Below are positions 27,922-37,809 of a stretch of 64,000 nt of DNA, piece after piece. A program made the translations under genes and the position numbers. The stretch lies in contig NZ_FQZT01000006.1 in NCBI RefSeq assembly GCF_900142125.1, positions 124,001 through 188,000 on the forward strand, written 5' to 3'. Source of the stretch: Malonomonas rubra DSM 5091. Its GTDB lineage: Bacteria > Desulfobacterota > Desulfuromonadia > Desulfuromonadales > Geopsychrobacteraceae. Within the stretch, counting starts at the first letter, position 1. Each line of letters opens with the position of its first letter. Below the pieces are notes generated by a model that was not told where the DNA came from, did not search any database, and saw only the letters and a list, made by a program, of their open reading frames with translations.

Positions 27922-28974
27922 GTGATTCAAGCGACAGTTGAATTAAAGAAGGTATTGCGACTACGGGCACAAGGTGCCTTGCTGGTTGACGTCCGCACGC
28001 CGGCGGAATTCTCCGAGGCGACAATTCCCGGCGCTGTGAATGTGCCGATCTTCAGCAATGAAGAGCGGGCCGAGATTGGTACTTTATACAAACAGCAGGG
28101 TAAAGGCGTTGCTCGCAAACGCGGCATCGAAGTGGTGTCACCTAAAATTCCCCAATTGATGGAGCAGGTTGAGGTTCTCCGCAGGGGCTGCAATGGACCT
28201 GTCGTTGTTTTTTGCTGGCGCGGTGGCATGCGTTCCCTGGCAATGACCAGCCTTATGAATCTGGCCGGTATTCATGCTCGACAGCTGATTGGCGGGTATA
28301 AAGCCTTTCGCAGCCATATTTGCGCTTATTTTGAAGAGGCTGACTGGCAGCCGATTTATGTGCTGCGAGGTTTAACCGGGGTTGGAAAAACGCAGGTTCT
28401 CCATCACTTGGCAGAACAGGGGTATCCCGTTGTCGATCTCGAAGGGCTGGCAAACCATCGCGGCAGCGCATTTGGTGCTTTGGGGTTGCCGCAGCAGCCG
28501 GGACAGAAAATGTTCGAAGCACTGCTGTGGGACCGCCTGCTGCAGTTGCGGGATGCTGCCTATCTGCTGACGGAAGGAGAAAGCCTGCATATCGGTCGTT
28601 TGCTGGTGCCGAAAAGATTTCATCAGGCGATGCAGGTGCAAACGAGCCTCTGGCTTGGGGCATCGCTCGATTTCCGCACAAAAATTATTCTGCAGGATTA
28701 CCCCGCTCTTGATCAATTGCGGGAACAGTTTGAAAAGCCGATCTGCGCATTGAAGGAACGGCTCGGGAAAAAGATCGTCAATCAACTTCTCGGCCTGCTG
28801 AATGAGGGTAGGTGGGAAGAGTTGGTTTACGAGCTGATGGTGCATTACTACGACCCGCTTTATCTGCACACCAAGCCGGAGCAGAGGGTTGAAATCGAAC
28901 TGGAATCCGTCGATGCCGGCGTAGAGCGGGTCGCAGCGGCATTGCAGGAACTGACGAGCTCCCCCGAGAGCTGA
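27922..28974 (+). CDS. mnmH: tRNA 2-selenouridine synthase
   Basis: A 350-residue protein from a GTG start (AAGGGG 11 bases upstream). Residues 1-135 are a rhodanese domain with the active cysteine in VFCWRGGMRS; residues 140-350 are a P-loop domain with GLTGVGKT. MnmH replaces the sulfur of 2-thiouridine at the wobble base of Lys, Glu and Gln tRNAs by selenium from selenophosphate, through a geranylated intermediate. Its presence implies selD elsewhere. The substrates tRNA-Lys(UUU) and tRNA-Glu(UUC) are encoded 7 kb away in this window. Confidence 0.95.
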   Translation: MIQATVELKKVLRLRAQGALLVDVRTPAEFSEATIPGAVNVPIFSNEERAEIGTLYKQQGKGVARKRGIEVVSPKIPQLMEQVEVLRRGCNGPVVVFCWRGGMRSLAMTSLMNLAGIHARQLIGGYKAFRSHICAYFEEADWQPIYVLRGLTGVGKTQVLHHLAEQGYPVVDLEGLANHRGSAFGALGLPQQPGQKMFEALLWDRLLQLRDAAYLLTEGESLHIGRLLVPKRFHQAMQVQTSLWLGASLDFRTKIILQDYPALDQLREQFEKPICALKERLGKKIVNQLLGLLNEGRWEELVYELMVHYYDPLYLHTKPEQRVEIELESVDAGVERVAAALQELTSSPES

Positions 28975-29001
28975 GCGCTTCGCCGGGGGAGTGTTGAATG
29001 G

Positions 29002-29589
29002 TTATTCAGTTTCAATTTCGTGGGCGTAGAACGCCCCGTTGTCTGCGAGCTTTGCCCCAGAAACCTCGACCTTTGCACCGACAGTAATTGGGCCATGTTC
29101 TGACTTGATCCGGGTCGAGCGGTCAACGAAAACCTCTCTGCCGCTAATGCGCCAGGTCCCTAGTCCCCCCGTCGGGATCTGTTCGACGACACCGTAAAAT
29201 TCATTGCCTTCCGCATAATTACTGCCGTACTCTTCGCGGTCACTGCCACGGGTTTGACGATATTTGTTTCCGTATTCATTCCGCTTGCTGTCGTTTTTCG
29301 CTTTTCCTTCGATCTCGTAGGCCCTGAACCCCTGGTTGTCGACCACGCCTTCAACCTCGACGTAACTGCCGACAGCAATGCGGCCGTACTCGTTCTCTAT
29401 TTTGGTCCTTTCAGTCACGAGAACCGGGTGGCCGTCGATGATCCAGTGTCCGTAACCGTCTTGCGGGATCTGCTCTACAACGCCGTAGATTTTCTGCTCG
29501 CCGGATTTATACCCATAGCCGCTTGCAAAGGCCGTGTGCATGGTCATTAAAATAAATAAGGTTGTGAAAAGAGCAATTCGCTTCAACAT
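29002..29589 (-). CDS. exported protein with two DUF5666-like repeats
   Basis: A 195-residue protein with a signal peptide (cut near AFASG). It holds two tandem copies of an OB-like domain, at about residues 32-95 and 130-195. Each copy follows the pattern YGVVEQIP-x-x-G-x-G-x-W-x-I-x-G with a later VG-x-x-VEV-x-G strand. A charged, Asn/Arg-rich linker joins them. DUF5666 proteins are periplasmic or outer-membrane associated with no set function. It is convergent with mnmH. Confidence 0.75.
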   Translation of the reverse strand: MLKRIALFTTLFILMTMHTAFASGYGYKSGEQKIYGVVEQIPQDGYGHWIIDGHPVLVTERTKIENEYGRIAVGSYVEVEGVVDNQGFRAYEIEGKAKNDSKRNEYGNKYRQTRGSDREEYGSNYAEGNEFYGVVEQIPTGGLGTWRISGREVFVDRSTRIKSEHGPITVGAKVEVSGAKLADNGAFYAHEIETE

Positions 29590-29802
29590 GTTGTCCCCCT
29601 TTTAGGCGTTAGCTTGGATAGATAGTTTGTATTTTACTTAATGAGATGTCGGGGCGAAAAGAGGGAGGCGCGAAAAAGTGCGAACAAGCTAACAGTAAAT
29701 ACTGCCGGTCGCAAACCAGCGACGAGGGTGCTATGATTGCTCGGATCGAAAAACAAAAATAAAATTATGCTGTTAATGTCAATGATGGTGAAAGGAGAAA
29801 AA

Positions 29803-31299
29803 ATGCACTTGAAAATAATAAAAAGCATGGGTCTGGAGCAAAAGACCTCCTGCCTGGTTCTTGGGGTTGTGGAAGGAAAGTTGAAAACGGACGAACTGCA
29901 GCAGCTGGATGAGATGGTTGGCGGCGCGTTTGCTCGCGCTGTGAAAGCTAAAGAGTTCAGTGGGCAAAAAGGGGAAACCCTGTTACTGCATTGTGCTGCT
30001 GGGGGTGTCGAGAGGGTTTTGCTCTGTGGAATGGGCAAAGATAAACAGCTGACGGCCGATAATTTGCGCAAAACTGCAAGTATGGCAGGGAAAATACTGA
30101 GCGAGAAACAGCTGGACAGCTTCGTGCTGGCGCTGGCGCAGCTGCCGGTCAAGAAGCTGGCCTTTGCAGAGAAAGTCCAGGCCGTGGCCGAGGGCGTGTT
30201 GCTGGCTGATTACCGTTACGTACGTTACCTGCCAGCAGACCGGTCAGGGCAGGCTGTGCAGCTGGGCAAGGTCACTCTGCTGATTTCTTCCGCCGATAGT
30301 AAAGCCGAGGCCGAAAAGGCCGCCAGCGATGCTAAAGCGATTGTCTCGTCGGTCGCGTTCGCTCGCGATCTGGTCAATGCTCCCGGTAACGAAAAGTCAC
30401 CGGAGTTTATGGCTATGCAGGCTGTCACTATGGCGGAACGGGTCGGGATCAAGGTCAAACTGCTTGATCGTGAACAGCTGGAAAAACAGGGTTTTGGTGC
30501 CATGCTCGGCGTAGCACAGGGCAGCGCGCGCGATCCCTACCTGATCGTCCTCGAATACTGTGGAGGAACAGCGGATGAAAAGCCGGTCGCACTGGTCGGC
30601 AAAGGAGTCGTCTTCGATACTGGAGGTATCTCGCTGAAACCTGCAGAGAAGATGGATGAGATGAAGATGGACATGGGCGGCGCAGCAGCGGTGCTTGGTG
30701 CCATCATGGCAGCGGCGCAGCTGAAACTGCCGGTTAATCTGGTGACCGTGGTCCCGGCGGTTGAGAACATGCCATCGGGGACGGCGATCCGGCCGGGCGA
30801 TATCCTCACTTCGCTGGCGGGGAAAACCATCGAAGTTCTGAATACTGACGCAGAAGGCCGTCTGATCCTGGCCGATGCGCTAACTTATGTCGGTCGCTTC
30901 GAACCGCGCGTGGTGATCGATGTCGCCACTTTGACCGGTGCGGTCATTATCGGACTTGGGAATCATGCCGCGGCTGTGCTCGGCAACAGTGATGGCCTGG
31001 CGCGCCAGCTGATCAAGGCGGGTGAACGCAGCGGGGAGCGGCTCTGGCAGCTGCCGTTGTGGGAAGAGTACGGGCAGCAGATCAAGAGCGATTTTGCCGA
31101 TGTCAAAAATACCGGCGGTCGCCCGGCAGGAACCATCACGGCTGCGGCATTTCTGCAGAAATTTGCCGATGACTACACCTGGGCACACCTTGATATCGCC
31201 GGAATGGCATGGGAGGGCAGCGGCAAACCGGGACAGCCGAAAGGTGGGACCGGTTTTGGCGTGCGGGTTCTGGTCGAATACCTGCGCGCGCTGGGGTGA
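29803..31299 (+). CDS. pepA: leucyl aminopeptidase
   Basis: The ATG at 29803 follows AAAGGAG and gives 498 residues; upstream starts in the same frame lack a ribosome site. The M17 signature NTDAEGRLILADAL, which supplies metal ligands, is intact, and KGVVFDTGGISLKP gives the catalytic lysine. PepA removes N-terminal residues and, in E. coli, also binds DNA at Xer sites and carAB. It is a single-gene unit closed by its own terminator. Confidence 0.96.
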   Translation: MHLKIIKSMGLEQKTSCLVLGVVEGKLKTDELQQLDEMVGGAFARAVKAKEFSGQKGETLLLHCAAGGVERVLLCGMGKDKQLTADNLRKTASMAGKILSEKQLDSFVLALAQLPVKKLAFAEKVQAVAEGVLLADYRYVRYLPADRSGQAVQLGKVTLLISSADSKAEAEKAASDAKAIVSSVAFARDLVNAPGNEKSPEFMAMQAVTMAERVGIKVKLLDREQLEKQGFGAMLGVAQGSARDPYLIVLEYCGGTADEKPVALVGKGVVFDTGGISLKPAEKMDEMKMDMGGAAAVLGAIMAAAQLKLPVNLVTVVPAVENMPSGTAIRPGDILTSLAGKTIEVLNTDAEGRLILADALTYVGRFEPRVVIDVATLTGAVIIGLGNHAAAVLGNSDGLARQLIKAGERSGERLWQLPLWEEYGQQIKSDFADVKNTGGRPAGTITAAAFLQKFADDYTWAHLDIAGMAWEGSGKPGQPKGGTGFGVRVLVEYLRALG

Positions 31300-31302
31300 T
31301 TT

Positions 31303-31334
31303 TTGCGGGGCAGCCGAGACGGCTGCCCCTTTTT
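31303..31334 (+). terminator. terminator of pepA
   Basis: GGGGCAGCCG pairs perfectly with CGGCTGCCCC around AGA, then TTTTTATTT. It abuts the end of the convergent muramidase gene. Confidence 0.88.
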
Positions 31335-31929
31335 ATTTCGCGTTGCCGATGCAGACCCGCTTCAGCCAGCCGCGGGCGTACTTTTCCTGGGCCGGACTTT
31401 TGCGCATATAGTCTATGTAGTGCATCCCCTGCAGCACGTTCATGATTTTCAACAGGTGTTCCGCCGGGTCTTTTGCCAGGTAGGCGTTCAGAGCTGCCAA
31501 GGTGCCCGGACCCGATTTGCCGTCCTCGAGAATATCCTTGAAACTTTTCTGGTTGCGGTTGAGCAGGTTGAGTCCTTCCTGCATGAACCTGACTGCCCGG
31601 TGAACCCCCATGTTGACCCCGGTATCGAACAGCTCTTCGGCCAGTTGCTGTGAATCGATGGCATCTCCCTGAAAGCGATCCCAGTAGTGCTGCTTGTAGA
31701 AGTCGCGGATCTGCAGCTGCAGATCGTCGTCCTCTGCCAGCAACCTGTTCAGCTGGCGCCGGTTTTCCGCCTGCTGCTTGAGCCTGTCGATGCTGCTCCA
31801 GCCAACCCATCCCGGATGGTAGCGACGGGAGACCCCACGATAGGTCTCACCGCCGGCATCATCGGGATCGAAAACATAACCGCCTTCGTGGCCGAGCGTT
31901 ATTTTGAATGCCGATTCAAAATCTGCCAT
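31333..31929 (-). CDS. GH108 family N-acetylmuramidase
   Basis: A 198-residue protein with the GH108 start: FKITLGHEGGYVFDPDDAGG, whose glutamate in EGGY is the expected catalytic acid. A C-terminal peptidoglycan-binding_3-type region (about residues 100-180) follows. GH108 enzymes cut the glycan backbone of peptidoglycan; many come from phages (endolysins) and others help secretion. There is no signal peptide and no holin or phage gene nearby, so this may be a domesticated endolysin. AGGAGG precedes the ATG. Confidence 0.88.
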   Translation of the reverse strand: MADFESAFKITLGHEGGYVFDPDDAGGETYRGVSRRYHPGWVGWSSIDRLKQQAENRRQLNRLLAEDDDLQLQIRDFYKQHYWDRFQGDAIDSQQLAEELFDTGVNMGVHRAVRFMQEGLNLLNRNQKSFKDILEDGKSGPGTLAALNAYLAKDPAEHLLKIMNVLQGMHYIDYMRKSPAQEKYARGWLKRVCIGNAK

Positions 31930-32065
31930 TTGCTCCTCCTTTTTCCTTTGTCTGAATGTAAAAATTTATCACTGATTTCATTAAAGACAAGCCGGTGCAC
32001 TGCTTGGATGAGGGCCCTTTGCCAGACGCGTAAAAATGAAACAGCGATGGGCCATTTTCGTTTCC

Positions 32066-32095
32066 TTGACATCTTGTGCAAACTGTTGCTAGATT
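32066..32095 (+). promoter_or_regulatory. sigma-70 promoter of hisZ-purA
   Basis: TTGACA and TAGATT with 18 bases between them. Transcription would start near 32102, about 100 bases before hisZ. No other signal is apparent in the rest of the 275-base gap. Confidence 0.55.
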
Positions 32096-32204
32096 GCCAC
32101 GTTCGGCCGCAATCCGTGGGCTGATCCGGGTGATTTTTCACCGTCAAAAACAATTTTGCTTCCCGTTGCCACAGGCTGAAAAACCGGCGGGATGGAGTTT
32201 GGAA

Positions 32205-33491
32205 ATGCGTTCTTCAAAGTTTTCCCTGGAGACCGATCTGCCAAAGGGAGTCAAGGACTTCCTGCCGCTGAAAGCGGCCAAGGCCGATTTCCTTCAACAG
32301 CAGTTGCGCCAGGTGTTTGCTGCTTGGGGCTTCCGCCCGGTAATTACCCCTCAACTGGAATATCTTGATGTGCTTGAGCACGGGCTGGGCGAAGGCCTGC
32401 GCGATCGGGCTTTTCGCTTTGATGACCGTCAGAGCGGCCGACTGGTTGCCTTCCCGCCCGATATGACACCGCAGATTGCCCGTATCGCCGCTACCCGCAT
32501 GAGCGAACGGCCGATGCCGCTGCGATTGAGCTACAGTGGCCGGGTGTTGCGGCATACCGAGCAGCAGATGGGCAAGGATCGCGATATCTTCCAGACCGGC
32601 GTTGAACTGATCGGCCTTGACAGCCCGGAAGCGGATGCTGAAATGATCGTTATGGCGGTCGAGGCGTTGCAGGCAGTCGGCGCAAAAGAGTTCACCATCG
32701 ATATCGGCCAGGTAGATTTCTTCCGTGGCGTCATGGACGGCCTCTCTCTCGAGGGAGATGTGGCCGATCAGGTCGCCGATGCGATCCTGCGCAAAGACAG
32801 TTCCGAACTGCAGGCGTTGCTGAGAGACGCCGATGTCGATGACAGTGCGCGCGATGAGGTGCTGGCTCTGCCGCGGTTGTTCGGTGGTCGCGAGGTGCTG
32901 GAACGGGCTGAGAAGGTTGTGTGCAACGCGCGTTCGCGCAAGGCCCTCGATAACCTGGCCCAAGTTCTGGATGTGCTGGAAGTTTATGGCGTGCTCGATC
33001 ATGTTACTGTCGATCTTGGTGAACTGCGCGGGCTCAATTATCATACCGGCATCACGTTCCAGGGTTTCCTGCCTGGCGTCGGTCGCGCCGTCTGCAGTGG
33101 GGGCCGTTACAACAATCTCACCGGGCAGTACGGCTTCGATGCGCCGGCGACCGGCTTCACGTTCAGTCTGCTGCATCTGCTGTTTGCTCTTGATAAAGAG
33201 CTGGACGAGCTGGTTCAGCCGGGAAGTGATCTGTTGATTTTTGCGGCTGGAGGCGAGTTGCGCCCGGCACAACAGCTGGCCAACAAACTGCGTAAGCAGG
33301 GCTATGCGGTTGCCCGCGACATTTTGCCGCGCGATCGAGCCGAGGCTGTCGAGTACGCAAAACAGATGAACTTCAGATATTTTGCAGTTGTTGCCGGGGA
33401 GGGGAACGAGATTGAGCTGGTCGCTCTGGCCGATGAGCAAACTCGCTGGATTCCCTGGGCTGAAGCATTCCAGAATGGCCTGGAACTCTAA
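32205..33491 (+). CDS. hisZ: ATP phosphoribosyltransferase regulatory subunit
   Basis: The ATG at 32205 follows GGAG at 7 bases and gives 428 residues. It is a class-II aminoacyl-tRNA-synthetase fold related to HisRS, with LPKGVKDFLP at the N-terminus and FPPDMTPQIARIA in place of the HisRS active-site motif. HisZ binds histidine and controls the short HisG in the first step of histidine synthesis. HisG is not in the window. The pairing with purA is common in Geobacter relatives. Confidence 0.9.
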   Translation: MRSSKFSLETDLPKGVKDFLPLKAAKADFLQQQLRQVFAAWGFRPVITPQLEYLDVLEHGLGEGLRDRAFRFDDRQSGRLVAFPPDMTPQIARIAATRMSERPMPLRLSYSGRVLRHTEQQMGKDRDIFQTGVELIGLDSPEADAEMIVMAVEALQAVGAKEFTIDIGQVDFFRGVMDGLSLEGDVADQVADAILRKDSSELQALLRDADVDDSARDEVLALPRLFGGREVLERAEKVVCNARSRKALDNLAQVLDVLEVYGVLDHVTVDLGELRGLNYHTGITFQGFLPGVGRAVCSGGRYNNLTGQYGFDAPATGFTFSLLHLLFALDKELDELVQPGSDLLIFAAGGELRPAQQLANKLRKQGYAVARDILPRDRAEAVEYAKQMNFRYFAVVAGEGNEIELVALADEQTRWIPWAEAFQNGLEL

Positions 33492-34844
<1,353 letters not shown>

Positions 34845-34880
34845 GTGTGAAAAAAAGTTGAAAAAAGTATGAAAAAAGGG

Positions 34881-34909
34881 TTGACCGGTTAAGAGCTTTC
34901 CCGTATAAC
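34881..34909 (+). promoter_or_regulatory. promoter of the tRNA-Lys/tRNA-Glu unit
   Basis: TTGACC and TATAAC are 17 bases apart, and the expected start lies about 7 bases before the tRNA-Lys 5' end. Confidence 0.75.
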
Positions 34910-34922
34910 AGGTCTCCGTTGC

Positions 34923-34998
34923 GTGCCGCTAGCTCAGTTGGTAGAGCATCTGACTTTTAATCAGATGGTCGTAGGTTCGATCCCTACGCGGCACACCA
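34923..34998 (+). tRNA. tRNA-Lys (UUU)
   Basis: A 76-base cloverleaf with a GTGCCGC/GCGGCAC acceptor stem, anticodon loop CTTTTAA with TTT, T-arm GTTCGATCC and encoded CCA. Its wobble uridine is a usual MnmH substrate. Confidence 0.98.
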
Positions 34999-35052
34999 TT
35001 TAAGGCGTCGTACACGCGGGTACATTTCCCGCAGGGTACTTAGCAAGTTTAA

Positions 35053-35130
35053 GTCCCTATCGTCTAGCCTGGCCCAGGACACCGGCCTTTCACGCCGGCG
35101 ACGGGGGTTCGAATCCCCCTGGGGACGCCA
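35053..35130 (+). tRNA. tRNA-Glu (UUC)
   Basis: A 78-base cloverleaf with a GTCCCTA/TGGGGAC acceptor stem, anticodon loop CTTTCAC (TTC), T-arm GTTCGAATC and encoded CCA. It is 54 bases after tRNA-Lys, probably on the same transcript. Confidence 0.97.
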
Positions 35131-35136
35131 ATTGAA

Positions 35137-35177
35137 AGAGCCTCTTCCGAGAAATCGGGGGAGGCTTTTTCTTTTTT
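35137..35177 (+). terminator. terminator of the tRNA-Lys/tRNA-Glu unit
   Basis: AGCCTC and GAGGCT enclose an inner CCGA/TCGG stem with a GAAA loop, followed by TTTTTCTTTTTT. Confidence 0.85.
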
Positions 35178-35270
35178 GCCAACACAAAAATTGACCCCAA
35201 AATCAAAAAGATATATTGTATACCTTTTATCGGGTATTTTTTGATTGATATTGTTTTTGGGAGAGATTTT

Positions 35271-35735
35271 ATGGGTTGGAAGCAATTGATTCCCGGGCAT
35301 GCCCGGCGTGTGGAGAAAGTTGTCGAGGAGGTTCCGTTACCGCAGGTGGTCGAACAGTGCCACTGCTCTCGGGGACACAACATTCTCAGTGAAGACCACC
35401 TTTACTCCGGCTATCCCGGAATTCTGTTAAAGCTGAAAACAGCTGAGAAGGAAGGTTTGTTGTCACTCAGCCCAATTATTGGTGATACGGATCGAACATT
35501 TCATGGCACCAAGTGGGGCAGCGGTGAGATCGTCGAAATCTGTTGTCCAGTCTGTGACGAGCCGTTCCCGATTTACAATCAATGCGGCTGCAACGCTCAC
35601 TTGATAGCGCTCTTTACGTCCCCTGATAACGATTTTTCAAATTGTATAGGTATTTGTCAGAGGATCGGTTGCCTCAATGCTGAGATCATCAGCGGCCGAG
35701 AGCTGCGAATGCTTGACCGCGTCAATTATTTCTAA
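35271..35735 (+). CDS. cysteine-rich hypothetical protein
   Basis: The ATG at 35271 follows GGGAGAG and gives 154 residues. I do not recognise it. Ten cysteines occur in tight groups (CHC near residue 30, CCPVC near 92, CGC near 105 and three more near 125-135), with nearby histidines. This suggests one or two structural zinc or iron sites. No signal peptide or membrane helix is seen, so it is probably cytosolic. It lies just after a tRNA pair, with its own terminator. No mobility gene is near and base composition is like that of the neighbours. Confidence 0.7.
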   Translation: MGWKQLIPGHARRVEKVVEEVPLPQVVEQCHCSRGHNILSEDHLYSGYPGILLKLKTAEKEGLLSLSPIIGDTDRTFHGTKWGSGEIVEICCPVCDEPFPIYNQCGCNAHLIALFTSPDNDFSNCIGICQRIGCLNAEIISGRELRMLDRVNYF

Positions 35736-35737
35736 AG

Positions 35738-35767
35738 AAGGGCCCCCGTCATTGGGGGCTTTTTTGT
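35738..35767 (+). terminator. terminator of the cysteine-rich gene
   Basis: GCCCCC pairs with GGGGGC around GTCATT, then TTTTTT, 5 bases after the stop. Confidence 0.85.
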
Positions 35768-35932
35768 TGGAAACAGGTCTCATCTTCACGCTTTGGTAAA
35801 AGTGTTGACGGCATTTCTTGACAAGCCGTAAACCTCTTTGTATATAAGCTGAATGCTCTGCTGGCTCACTGGTTTGACCAGTTCTGTCCGGCGTTCTGGC
35901 CTTAAAGAGTCAACAAGATTCGGAGATTCGAA

Positions 35933-36889
35933 ATGAAGATTGGACTGATCGGAATCGGCAAGATTGCCAACTACCAAATGCAGGCGATTTCTCATACCAA
36001 GGGGATCAGTCTGGTCGATGCTCATGACCTTGATCCGGTGCGCGCCGAGGAACTGCCTGGAAGCGTCACTTTTTATGAAAACTTTGACCAGTTGCTGAAG
36101 CGATCGACAGCCGATGCGTTTATGGTGTCGACGCCGACTCCGAGTCATTTTGAAGTTGCCATGAAAGTGATCGAAGCCGATCGGGTGGCTATCGTAGAAA
36201 AGCCCCTCTGTATCAGCCCTGAGCAGGAAGATGCTTTGCGCACTGCAGCAACAACGCGCAAGTTGCCACTCTACACAGCTTTTCATCCTTCTTACGGCCG
36301 TGAGGTCGAGTGGTGGGTCGAGCAGCGAGAGAAGCAGAATTTCGACCTTGGCAAGCTGCTCGGTTTCGAGTCCTGTTTTGCCGACCCCTACTACCTGAAC
36401 GGTGAGCTGACTCTTGGCGCTGTCGGCAAGGCTGGCGCATGGATCGATGGTGGTGCCAGCAGCTTGAGTATCCTTTCCCGCTTGATCGATCCAAGCGCCA
36501 TGCAGCTGGTCGATGGCCGGATGACCACAATTCCAAGCCTCAAATGTAGCGAAGTGCAAGGGTTGGGCATTTATCGTTTTATTGTTGATGATCAGCCCGG
36601 ATTCGGAATTGTCGATACCAACTGGACTCTTGGTAAAAACCACAAGATGACCCGCCTCTGGTACGAAAACGGCAGTATTGAGCTGGATCACGCCAAGGAA
36701 TTTGCCCGTCTCAACCATCGCGGTGGTGACGAGCTGGTCTTTAACCTGGCAACTGACAAGCCCCGACTGGTCAACCACTACTGCGGTGTTTTTTCCAACC
36801 TCACTGAAATGTACGAAAAGGGTGAGGATAACCAGGAACTATCCTGTAAGTTGCATAAACTGCTGTTCGCCGCCAATCGCAAAATTTAG
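35933..36889 (+). CDS. Gfo/Idh/MocA family oxidoreductase
   Basis: A 318-residue protein. The N-terminal Rossmann motif GLIGIGKIA binds NAD(P), and the family's EKPL catalytic lysine motif (VAIVEKPLC) is near residue 90. The C-terminal half is the mixed-sheet substrate domain. Enzymes of this family reduce or oxidise sugars, inositol or amino-sugar derivatives. The substrate cannot be inferred. It is a lone gene with a terminator. Confidence 0.9.
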   Translation: MKIGLIGIGKIANYQMQAISHTKGISLVDAHDLDPVRAEELPGSVTFYENFDQLLKRSTADAFMVSTPTPSHFEVAMKVIEADRVAIVEKPLCISPEQEDALRTAATTRKLPLYTAFHPSYGREVEWWVEQREKQNFDLGKLLGFESCFADPYYLNGELTLGAVGKAGAWIDGGASSLSILSRLIDPSAMQLVDGRMTTIPSLKCSEVQGLGIYRFIVDDQPGFGIVDTNWTLGKNHKMTRLWYENGSIELDHAKEFARLNHRGGDELVFNLATDKPRLVNHYCGVFSNLTEMYEKGEDNQELSCKLHKLLFAANRKI

Positions 36890-36910
36890 CCACGCAGAGC
36901 GTCAGAAAAA

Positions 36911-36943
36911 TCCAAGGGGATGGCCGAAAGGTCATCCCCTTTT
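36911..36943 (+). terminator. terminator of the Gfo/Idh gene
   Basis: AAGGGGATGGCC and GGTCATCCCCTT pair around GAAA, followed by a T-run. Confidence 0.85.
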
Positions 36944-37101
36944 TTGTGCCGGGAGAGTCGGTTTTGCAGAATTGTTGATTTTTTTGGTAGTATTTAGCTC
37001 AGATCTTAATTTCCAATACTCCAAAGTGGCTACTGATTATGATCGCTGGAGTTGGCCTGTTTCTTCGGGGTATTTAGGTTGGCCCAGGGGAGTAAGTTGC
37101 G

Positions 37102-37806
37102 ATGCCTCTTTCCAAAAAAACGATACTGATTGCGGAAGACGACAAGAATACTTCCTCGCTGGTGGAGACCTACCTGCAGCAAGAGGGCTTTTCGACGATT
37201 GTTGCTTTTGATGGTGAAGACGCCCTGCAGCTTGCGCGGCGCAGCAACCCCGGATTCGTGATTCTGGATATCATGCTGCCCAGCATGGACGGCTGGGAAA
37301 TCTGCCGGCAGATACGGAAATTCTCCGAGGTTCCCATTCTCATGTTGACGGCCCGGGAGGAGGAGATCGATCGGGTGATGGGACTGTCGATCGGAGCGGA
37401 TGACTACGTCGTCAAGCCGTTCAGTCCCAGGGAGCTGGTCGAGCGGGTTAAAGCGATTCTGCGTCGTGTCGAATCGCGCTCTCAGACCAACGATCAGGTT
37501 CTGACCCATCAGGGCCTCAGTCTCGACCCGGTCAAGCTAAAAGTCACTCTGGATGGCCGCAGCCTTAACCTGACAACCTCGGAATACAAACTGTTGCAGG
37601 CACTGATGTCGGCACCTGGCAAGGTTTTCTCCCGGGATGAACTGCTCGACCGCTTTTACCAGCATGGTGAAACGGTCATCGACCGGGTCATCGATGTGCA
37701 TATCGGCAAGCTCAGGCAGAAAATAGAAAGCGATCCGGCCAACCCTCAGATGATAATTACCGTTCGTGGTTTCGGCTATCGTTTTGCCGAAGAAGAGGAA
37801 GGCTGA
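37102..37806 (+). CDS. OmpR/PhoB-type response regulator
   Basis: A 234-residue regulator. The receiver domain (about residues 6-118) has the phosphoacceptor aspartate in FVILDIMLPSMDG and the lysine in ADDYVVKPFSP. A winged-helix DNA-binding domain (about 135-230) ends in the typical VRGFGYRF. The kinase gene begins 3 bases after its stop. Regulators of this class bind tandem direct repeats of about 11 bp, and such repeats are seen in front of msrB. The likely role is control of periplasmic methionine repair, which is inference. Confidence 0.94.
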   Translation: MPLSKKTILIAEDDKNTSSLVETYLQQEGFSTIVAFDGEDALQLARRSNPGFVILDIMLPSMDGWEICRQIRKFSEVPILMLTAREEEIDRVMGLSIGADDYVVKPFSPRELVERVKAILRRVESRSQTNDQVLTHQGLSLDPVKLKVTLDGRSLNLTTSEYKLLQALMSAPGKVFSRDELLDRFYQHGETVIDRVIDVHIGKLRQKIESDPANPQMIITVRGFGYRFAEEEEG

Positions 37807-37809
37807 CCC

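Noticed and set aside
28957-28995. Terminator after mnmH
   Set aside because: CTCCCCCG and CGGGGGAG can pair, but the loop is long and there is no T-run on either side.
31333-31929. Prophage remnant around the GH108 muramidase
   Set aside because: No holin, spanin, tail or integrase gene lies nearby; housekeeping genes flank it on both sides.
32214-33440. 408-codon minus-strand frame over hisZ
   Set aside because: Antisense shadow of hisZ, with low-complexity sequence and no family features or ribosome site.
34923-35770. Possible genomic island at the tRNA-Lys/tRNA-Glu pair
   Set aside because: No integrase, no duplicate of a tRNA 3' end and no change in base composition are seen.
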